This document shows, piece after piece, positions 57,711 to 64,000 of a stretch of DNA of 64,000 nt (its first letter is position 1; the number at the start of each line of letters is the position of its first letter). This DNA is from Siphonodentalium dalli (lineage: Eukaryota; Mollusca; Scaphopoda; Gadilida; Siphonodentaliidae). The position numbers and the translations under genes are program-made. The notes under the pieces were generated by a model. The model ran no database searches and was not told the DNA's origin. It saw only the letters and a list, made by a program, of their open reading frames with translations. The DNA lies in assembly GCA_032622095.1 (NCBI GenBank), contig CP136064.1, positions 216,330,205 through 216,394,204 of the forward strand, read 5' to 3'.

Positions 57711-58009
57711 TGATTTGAAAAACACTGAGGACATGATAAATGTGGTTTTTATTAGGGGATTTGGGATTTGACCCGGGAGGATTTGGAAGGGTGGCACCCC
57801 TTCCGTACAACCCACTTTGGAATCATATTGGGGGTTATGAAATGATGAAACATAATGATGAAGGGTAGAAAAATGATCTAGACTTATTTTTTGTAATATT
57901 TCGCCTTTTTTTTTTGCGTTCTTCTGTTGTTGTTGTAGCGTCTCTGGCCTCCATGTGTTGTTGCATAATGATAAGCTGTTCATTTTGTTCAAACTGTTGT
58001 TGTTGTCAT

Positions 58010-59590
58010 GACTTTCTGCCTTGCTTTCTGCCATCGATGACCTCAGCTGCAGAATGAGTGGAGCCACCGCTGGTGTTGTTGTTGTCGCTGGTGGAGATGG
58101 AGGACACCGGGCTGTGATGGTACTCCGATGTCATCAGTGGTATCGTGTCCATCTCTACCAAGAAGTCAGTGCCAGTGACATCCGGGATGACATCTGCGTC
58201 CCTGTCTCTGCTGGCCTCGAAGTCGATGGTTAATGACATCCGGGGTGACTTCTGCATCCCTGCTTCCGTTGGCTGTGATAATGTCCTCGATAGCTGGCTG
58301 ATCTTGCCCGAGGGCCAAGTGGGGGGGGGAGAACTGGGCATCTCTCAGTTCTCCCGTCTCCACTTGGCCCTCCTGTTGGCTTCCCTGCATTGCATCTTCT
58401 AGAGCTGGGACAGTTAACCGGTTAACCACCAACTATGGCCGTGACCGGTCACGGATTTGCCGTGGTCGGTTAACCGTAACATCACTATTATAGTGTATGA
58501 TCACTGTGATGGTCAGCTATAACTGGCTATAAGAGGGTTAATCTGTCTCCGTCAATTAAAATGAATCCGAGATTGACGGAACAACATCAAACGCGGTGTG
58601 TCGGCTCTTTGAAGGCTACATTTAACAGCCTGCCGACGTCAAAACGAAACATCAAAGGGTCAGCACACGTGTGATCTTACAACATTGTCACATCGCATGA
58701 CTCGTATTCAGTGCCACGCCGGCATCAATGGCATGTCGTTTTCCCGCCCGATCACATATCCTGATGGCGATGGAGTAATTTTACAAGGACAATAAATGAA
58801 CACAACACAGCCTCACAGGGGAATGACATTGTATATTTATTTTATTCAGTAATAAATTGAAGATGTGTACTTAATTAGATATGTGATTATGTGTGTCATG
58901 GGTGACAACTTCTTTGTATAATGGGCAGGAGCCGTTCTCAAACTTACCATGTCAGTGAGCATCACAATCATCGCCGTTCTGCATACTGGGCTTACCCACC
59001 CATAATAGTACCTATAATATGTGGTTAACCGGTTAATCGCGTTTTTTTGCCGTTCATAACCGGTCACGAAAAACCCATAACCGTCCCAGCTCTACTAGAG
59101 AGTCCTTTGCTCCTTCTCTTCTTCTCTGTGGTCCTGGCAGCCCCGGACTGGGTGATTCCGGTCGGTTTTACCAGGCCATGGCTGGTAGAGGGTTCTACCG
59201 GAGTGACCTGGTACTGCAAAACAAACTCCAGTCTACCCTTATTAGCGTGGAGCGACCAGCTAATACAATGGGCAGACTGGAAACCGCTCAGTGCATGAAC
59301 TACCGGTACCTGGCTCAGGCCTTAAGATTCGATGAGAATCACCGAATCGATTCTCGTAATGATTCTCGCGAAACTTTTCAATTTTCAGTGCTTTATGACT
59401 TAACTTGATTCAGAATTTTATTCTCGCAAAATTAAATGTATTTTGAGCCCTGCTGGCTGGGATTAAATGAGAATCCAAAGTGTCCAGCCAGGCATTACAA
59501 AAAAACTTCATGGACCACTCAACGGCTTAGCACGTCAAGCACTAAATGCGACCATCCCGCTGAGCGATCCGGAGATGACTGAATGATAAA
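58010..59590 (-). pseudogene. Decayed multicopy frame for an Arg/Lys-rich protein, copy 2, split by a hAT-like insertion
   Basis: Homologous to 21935-22440. On minus, KKRRSKGLS precedes the insertion at 58400-59094. On the far side a frame RREANRRAKWRREN ends in a stop and is followed in the same frame by a Ser/Thr/Asp-rich segment (MPSSPPPTWPSGKISQLS...; 58006-58341). GAGAGATGCCCAGTTCTCCC aligns with GAGAGACGCCCAGCTACCTC of copy 1. The end near 59520-59575 (ACTCAACGGCTTAG, TGCGACCATCCCGCTGA) also matches. Product unknown. Confidence 0.4.
58400..59094. mobile_element. hAT-like element, TAGAGCTGGGAC termini
   Basis: Left TAGAGCTGGGACAGTTAACC, right inverse CCATAACCGTCCCAGCTCTA. Subterminal AACCGGTTAACC and ACCGGTCACG motifs at both ends as in 12028-13371. 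695 bp, no transposase. The flanking 8-mers do not match, so the target duplication has decayed. Confidence 0.75.
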
Positions 59591-60914
59591 TGTGGTTAGA
59601 TTGAGCCCATTGTTTAAATACCATCAGCCAGACAATCCATTATTTGAGATCTAATCCGTCTGGTGACAAGGTGTGATAATCTTAGAAGTTGTAATCCTAT
59701 ACTGTCGTAAAATAAAGGTGTAATAATCCATCCTGTTTAGAAGAGGTCCCCACTGTTAATTATTAGGTGAGCTATTGAACTGTACCAGTAAGCTGTTTGG
59801 TGGAGCCTGAGTTGTATGCTGTGTGAGACATTGTCAATACAATAATATTTGGTTTTAAATTACACTGGCCAACCAGTGACCACCGTACATCCACCCCTGT
59901 GGGCCTCCATTTAAATTCACTGTTTGGTTCTTGAAATTGATGAATCTATAAAAATCGGGCCAGAATGTTCTTCAGAATGATACAATGAAGAGTGTTTGTG
60001 TGACGTGTGTGTTTAGCTATTTTTCACCCGCAAAGATTTTATGAATCTATTTTAAAGTGCAGTTTATTACTCTTGTGTCTGGAATAAAAGTGCAGTCTGG
60101 AATATAAGTGCAGGGTGGAAAAACTGACCAGAATTAATATAAGTGCAGACTGGATTATTAGTGCAGGGTGGATATTTTCATCGAAATACAGTCTTGCACT
60201 TTACCAGTTGCGTTGAATGGGTACCTGACCAAATAGAGTGGGGATGGATAGTAGTACATACTAGTCCTAATATGCTTTTGAAAACAGAGGTTCTGTTCAA
60301 GATGGTACTACCGTAGTATTACTGCTTCTTATATACCAGTAATTAAATTCCCACCAACATGCGATTCCCGGTCAACAATATTACTAGTATATTGACACTT
60401 ACTGGATTTTATAAACAACACTCGATCAAGATTTGTTGGGGGGGGTGAAAACAAAATTGGCCTGTCAAGACCTGTCTTCCAAAATTACTATTTGTAGTAC
60501 AATACACATAATTTAATAATCGTGCATGCACGTTTATTCCAGACACGTGAGTACATACCGGTATGTACGGTTTTGAATAGTTAAAGACAATAAGCCGCGG
60601 CAGTATGGTCCTTTGATCGAGCAGGAAAGTGAATCTCGCGGAGCAAGTGACAATAAGTAGTCATGCATGTTGACTCAAACAACAGTTACGATCTAGCTAA
60701 AAAGTGTCAATTGCTACACAGTCCACATGCCCAATTCCTGAATAACGCTTACGTAATTCACATGAAACTGGGTTGAGAGATACAGATGTGCGCAGAAATA
60801 ACCACGATCAACAAGATGCATAAATAATTGCATGTGTACCTTGTACACATGTACATGTGACTGACCGGCTCAAAATTGTATTATTTCATTGAAAGTTATA
60901 GATACATATCAGCA
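59591..60914. other. Gene-free stretch
   Basis: Within the presumed TSC22 intron. AAGTGCAG(T/G)(C/G)TGGA(A/T)TA-type phrases recur near 60080-60175 as a small cluster. No exon with a TSC-box sequence seen. Confidence 0.4.
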
Positions 60915-61105
60915 ATCTAATCCCGGTGCACATGCCGTTCGTCCATGCTGTTCGACTGCAGTGTATTTGCCATTCATCTGTGGTATATTTGCCATTCGGC
61001 CCGCAGTGTACTTGCCGTTCGGCTGCAGTGCTCAACTGCAGTTACAAAGTCTGACACTGTGGCAAAATGGCAAGTACACATGTACACCGCGGGGACAGTG
61101 GTAGA
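60915..61105. repeat. TTGCCATTCGGCC-GCGGTG repeat, copy 2
   Basis: Units such as GCAGTGTATTTGCCATTC, TTTGCCATTCGGCCCGCAGT, ACTTGCCGTTCGGCTGCAGT, ending AAATGGCAAGTACACATGTA and CACCGCGG, so units occur in both orientations. Confidence 0.65.
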
Positions 61106-61261
61106 ATATTGCCAGAAAATTGAAATGATATGTGTACACTATAGGATGCGAATTCCTTTCAATAAGATGAAAAGGTAGGATAGTGTCCTCCTATTCCAGC
61201 AAATAACAGGTCGCTAATCCCTCTTGTGATGCTGAATATCTAGCTCAGCAATATGTTTTTT

Positions 61262-61745
61262 ATGTTTACCCATAACATAGTATGGTAAACGTAGTGTCGT
61301 TGTCCGGATTGACCACTCGTCGTTAGTCCGTCTGTCTGTCTGTAGACACTTTACGCATGGTGCGATAACTCAGATATTTTCTATCTGATCAGAACCAAAT
61401 TTTGTATATGAATTTCTCAGCACAACCGACAGATTGAGTTCAAATATGGGTTTGATCCGACTATTTTTAACTGAGTTATGGCCATTTTTCGAAAAAATAT
61501 ATTCACTCAAAAAAACAACTTTTTAGATTGAATTCCTTGCTCAATTTAAAAAAAAAATGAATATGAATAAATAAATAAAAAAAATATATAATAAAATCTT
61601 TTTTGTTTAATAAATATTAAATTTTTTTTTAATTTTTTTTTTAAAGTTAACAAAATTTGAAAAACTAACACCATTATAACTCTGCCAAGGGTACCCCGAG
61701 TCATCACACCAAATTTGGTTTAAATTGGTCCATAATCTTGTGTTA
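61262..61745 (+). mobile_element. Pearl-like element, partial
   Basis: GTTTACCCATAACATAGTAT with inverted ACTATGTT / AACATAGTATGGTAAAC start, GTCCGTCTGTCTGTCTGTAG microsatellite (61327-61346), one core with TTCAAATATGGGTTTGATCC and GAGTTATGGCCATTTTTCG, then an A/T block and CCAAGGGTACCCCGAGTCAT. Confidence 0.6.
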
Positions 61746-62099
61746 TGTACTGGTAAATTTGTTTGGAGCGACTTTAAACCCAATTCACCAATTCCATCCC
61801 ATGCCTTTGGACTAGCCTATTGATAAGGCAATATTATTTTCTGATGTCTCTTATGCCAATGTGCAAATAAAGAAAGCTATGCATATCACTGAGTATATCA
61901 CTCATCAGATGGCCTGAGGTCATTATAAATGTTATTGGTTTAACAGAGATGCCAGCATCAATATAAACAATGTCTGTGATTTGTTTACAACTCTGCTATA
62001 TAATTGATATTATTAAATTGGTCAGCAGTGAGGTGTCTTTATCTTGATGGGTGTTGGTAGAATTCGATACACTATCCTTGTAAACTTAAATTTGACTCT
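61746..62099. other. Gene-free stretch
   Basis: No coding or repeat feature recognised. Confidence 0.4.
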
Positions 62100-62235
62100 C
62101 TTAACCCAAGTATTCCATGTCCAGGTCACCTTTTTCACATTTAACCCAAGGCTGTGGTGGTGCAGCATTACAGATCCTGTACCAGTGCATTCTTTTATAT
62201 ACATGTACATGCGAGTGACCCATAAATTCCAATAA
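62100..62235. mobile_element. Fragment of TTAA-site MITE family P2
   Basis: TTAACCCAAG, then GGTGCAGCATTACAGATCCT, CAGTGCATTCTTTTATATAC and ATGCGAGTGACCC match the internal order of family P2 copies; the complementary half is missing. Confidence 0.5.
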
Positions 62236-62529
62236 TTTGTGTTATGTACATTTGTCTATAATAATACATAACAGTATACTCTATAATTAAACGTCAAAAC
62301 TCTCATTTATGATTCCGATGATAGTAATTTACTATCGCCAAGGGATGGGTTAACATCTGCCGATCGTGATCGGCCTCTCGTTATAATACCGTAACTGCGA
62401 CCAGGCAGTCGTATTTGGGGTCCATCACAATTGTCTGTGCTTAAAACATGGGTGACGATAAATATGGAAGTACTAGTATTAGTATACTGCATACTAGTAC
62501 ATCAATGATTGCTACAAATGAAACGTTTA

Positions 62530-62835
62530 TCTATACCCTGCTGGACAAAACAAGTGTCCATTGGCACCGCGGTGTATTTGCCGTTCGGCCGCGGTGTCAG
62601 AGTTTGTAACTGCAGTTGGGCACCGTGGCTGAACGGCAAGTACACCACAGCCGAACAGCAAGTACACTGCGGCCGAAAGGCAAGTACACCGCGGCCGAAC
62701 GGCATGTACACCGTGGTTAGATTTCTGGTTTGTATCGTCTTTTTTCAGTTTAATGGACGTACACTGCGGCAACTACACCATGGTCGCGCGGCAAGTACAC
62801 CGCGGCCCAACTGTAGTTAGCCGGTTGAGCTGCGG
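62530..62835. repeat. GGCAAGTACACCGCGGCCGAA tandem array, copy 3
   Basis: CTGCTGGACAAAACAAGTGT start, then TGCCGTTCGGCCGCGGTGTC, then at 62633-62712 four successive ~23-bp units of CAAGTACACCGCGGCCGAA(C/A)GG, and more near 62790-62835. Units occur in both directions around the centre. CCGCGG cores make it very GC-rich for this window. Confidence 0.8.
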
Positions 62836-62844
62836 TGTACAGCA

Positions 62845-63095
62845 CTGCTCAAATTAAGCGACCTGTTTTAACGAGGTGTACATGCGTTAATACCGCGGTG
62901 CAATACCGCGACATACCGCCGATTTGCGGTTGCACTACCACGCGCGTACCGCGGTACCACCGCGACGTTCACGGTACCACCGCACTACCAGCGGTAACGA
63001 ATGTTGGTAGCGCGGTGGCACGCGGTAATCCACCGCACAAACGCGGTGACATTACCGCTACGCGGTAGCATTTTTGTAACGAGGTTAATGACGGG
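62845..63095. repeat. Iterated ACCGCGGT/CGCGGTA palindrome block
   Basis: Starts GCTCAAATTAAGCGACCTGT and TTTTAACGAGGTGTAC. About 200 bp follow with ~15 variants of (T)ACCGCGGT, CGCGGTA and TACCGC (for example AATACCGCGGTGCAATACCG and CGCGTACCGCGGTACCACCG), then TTTTTGTAACGAGGTTAATG. AACGAGGT brackets the block as a direct repeat. No frame is meaningful here. Confidence 0.75.
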
Positions 63096-63659
63096 ATTCG
63101 ATGGTTGACCGTCAATCTTCCAAAATAGGACGGCCGTTCTCACTATCTCCGTCCATGTTTGTGTACCGTGAAGTGTATTATTAAAATATTGAAATAGATG
63201 AAAACCGAGTATCGGGAAATATGCCCATTATAACGGGCTTCCAGATTAAGTAAAGGTAAGTATAAGTTACTTTGATAAAGTCATTTTTCAATTAATGTGA
63301 ATATTAAAATATTACAATAACATTTCTAGTCTCGTTTTATTGCCTAAAATTCCCATAAATGACACTATTTGTAATCAGTGTTGGTTATCGGGAAGGGAAC
63401 AAATGATTTCGGCCATTTTAGACAGCTCGATAAATCCCGTATCTACAGTTTATATCAATGTTCAGATGTACGTGATCCCTAAATTGAATGATAACGACCA
63501 CTATTTAAATAGTCCCCAGAATAAATATCGTTATTAACTCTATTGACATTCATTAACTGCAAATCACAAACACCATTTGTTCGTATACAACGGGAATTAT
63601 TGTCTTAGCAATAAAAGACACAACGTGGAACTCCCGTATATCCAGGAAAAAACACATTC

Positions 63660-63915
63660 TGGCAAAAGCACGTGTCACTGATTACGTCATACTGCAGCTG
63701 GCAGACTTTGTTAATATAGGTCACGGGGCACTTAAATTAAGATGTCGTCATGTCTTTTTATAACTGGCCTCAATGGGTGAAATAAATATTTCTGTTTTGT
63801 TGATGGTGCTATTATATAGTAAAACTACACACGTGACGCACGCGCGAATGGCTGTTTTGTGTTTTGGACACTTGTATTTCCATTACTTCAATGCGTCCGT
63901 TTGGCTTACGTAATG
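63660..63915. promoter_or_regulatory. Cluster of E-box and CRE/PAR-bZIP sites, possible promoter
   Basis: CACGTG at 63669-63674, TTACGTCA at 63682-63689, CACGTGACG at 63830-63838 and TTACGTAA at 63906-63913, with ATTATATAG at 63811-63819. Such a cluster is unlikely by chance in AT-rich DNA. An internal promoter for a short TSC22 isoform is possible, since family genes use one, but nothing downstream is visible to test it. Confidence 0.3.
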
Positions 63916-64000
63916 CTCGCAGAAGGTAGTTCAGATATTTATCGATCTATTTTGGTATTGCGAATAATATTATGTGCGAACCGCCACGTGGCTTTAAACA

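Noticed and set aside
58006-58341. 111-codon minus frame rich in Ser/Thr as an intact small gene
   Set aside because: It is the tail of a decayed multicopy frame with an upstream in-frame stop, disrupted further by a transposon.
62509-62820. 103-codon + frame with repeated RPNG peptides
   Set aside because: Translation of the 23-bp GC-rich tandem array.

Overview
This is a 64 kb piece of animal nuclear DNA: AT-rich, intron-containing and dominated by transposon remnants. The repeats point to a bivalve mollusc. At least ten elements carry ~150-165 bp core repeats next to a (GGAC)n-type microsatellite, several with a terminal hairpin, which is the architecture described for bivalve pearl elements (Helentron-derived, HINE-like). 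The host assignment is an inference; no species is claimed.

Two host genes are supported, both on the + strand. (1) A FUN14-domain mitophagy-receptor gene (FUNDC1/2 type) has four coding exons at 24993-25137, 26522-26597, 32045-32164 and 34385-34462. They splice in frame with GT/AG borders; a short 5' exon carrying the ATG was not located. (2) The long, disordered N-terminal coding exon of a TSC22-domain family gene (TSC22D1/2/4 or bunched-A type) lies at 55405-56963 and ends in a splice donor. The exons for the TSC box and leucine zipper are not visible and probably lie past the right edge.

Layout: 0-5 kb, broken LINE ORF1-like and reverse-transcriptase reading frames plus two pearl-like elements. 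5.7-10 kb, nested terminal-inverted-repeat (TIR) elements. 10.3-12 kb, a pearl-like element carrying a dimeric satellite. 12-13.4 kb, a hAT-type element with a perfect 8-bp target duplication. 13.6-24.8 kb, more pearl-like elements, tRNA-derived heads, a LINE 3' fragment, a decayed PHD-like spliced frame and an inverted-repeat element. 25-34.5 kb, the FUNDC gene with TIR elements in its introns. 37-38.5 kb, a Mutator-like element with 9-bp duplications and ~105-bp TIRs. 39-52 kb, many short TIR elements at TTAA sites (piggyBac-like), a second family of double-hairpin elements, pearl-like elements and a C60 tract. 53.8-54.2 kb, a CpG-rich tandem repeat. 55.3-57 kb, the TSC22 exon with a uORF. 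57-63.1 kb, CCGCGG-rich repeats and a decayed basic-protein reading frame split by a second hAT-like element. 63.6-63.9 kb, a cluster of bZIP and E-box sites that could be a promoter.

No rRNA, intact tRNA or CRISPR array was seen.
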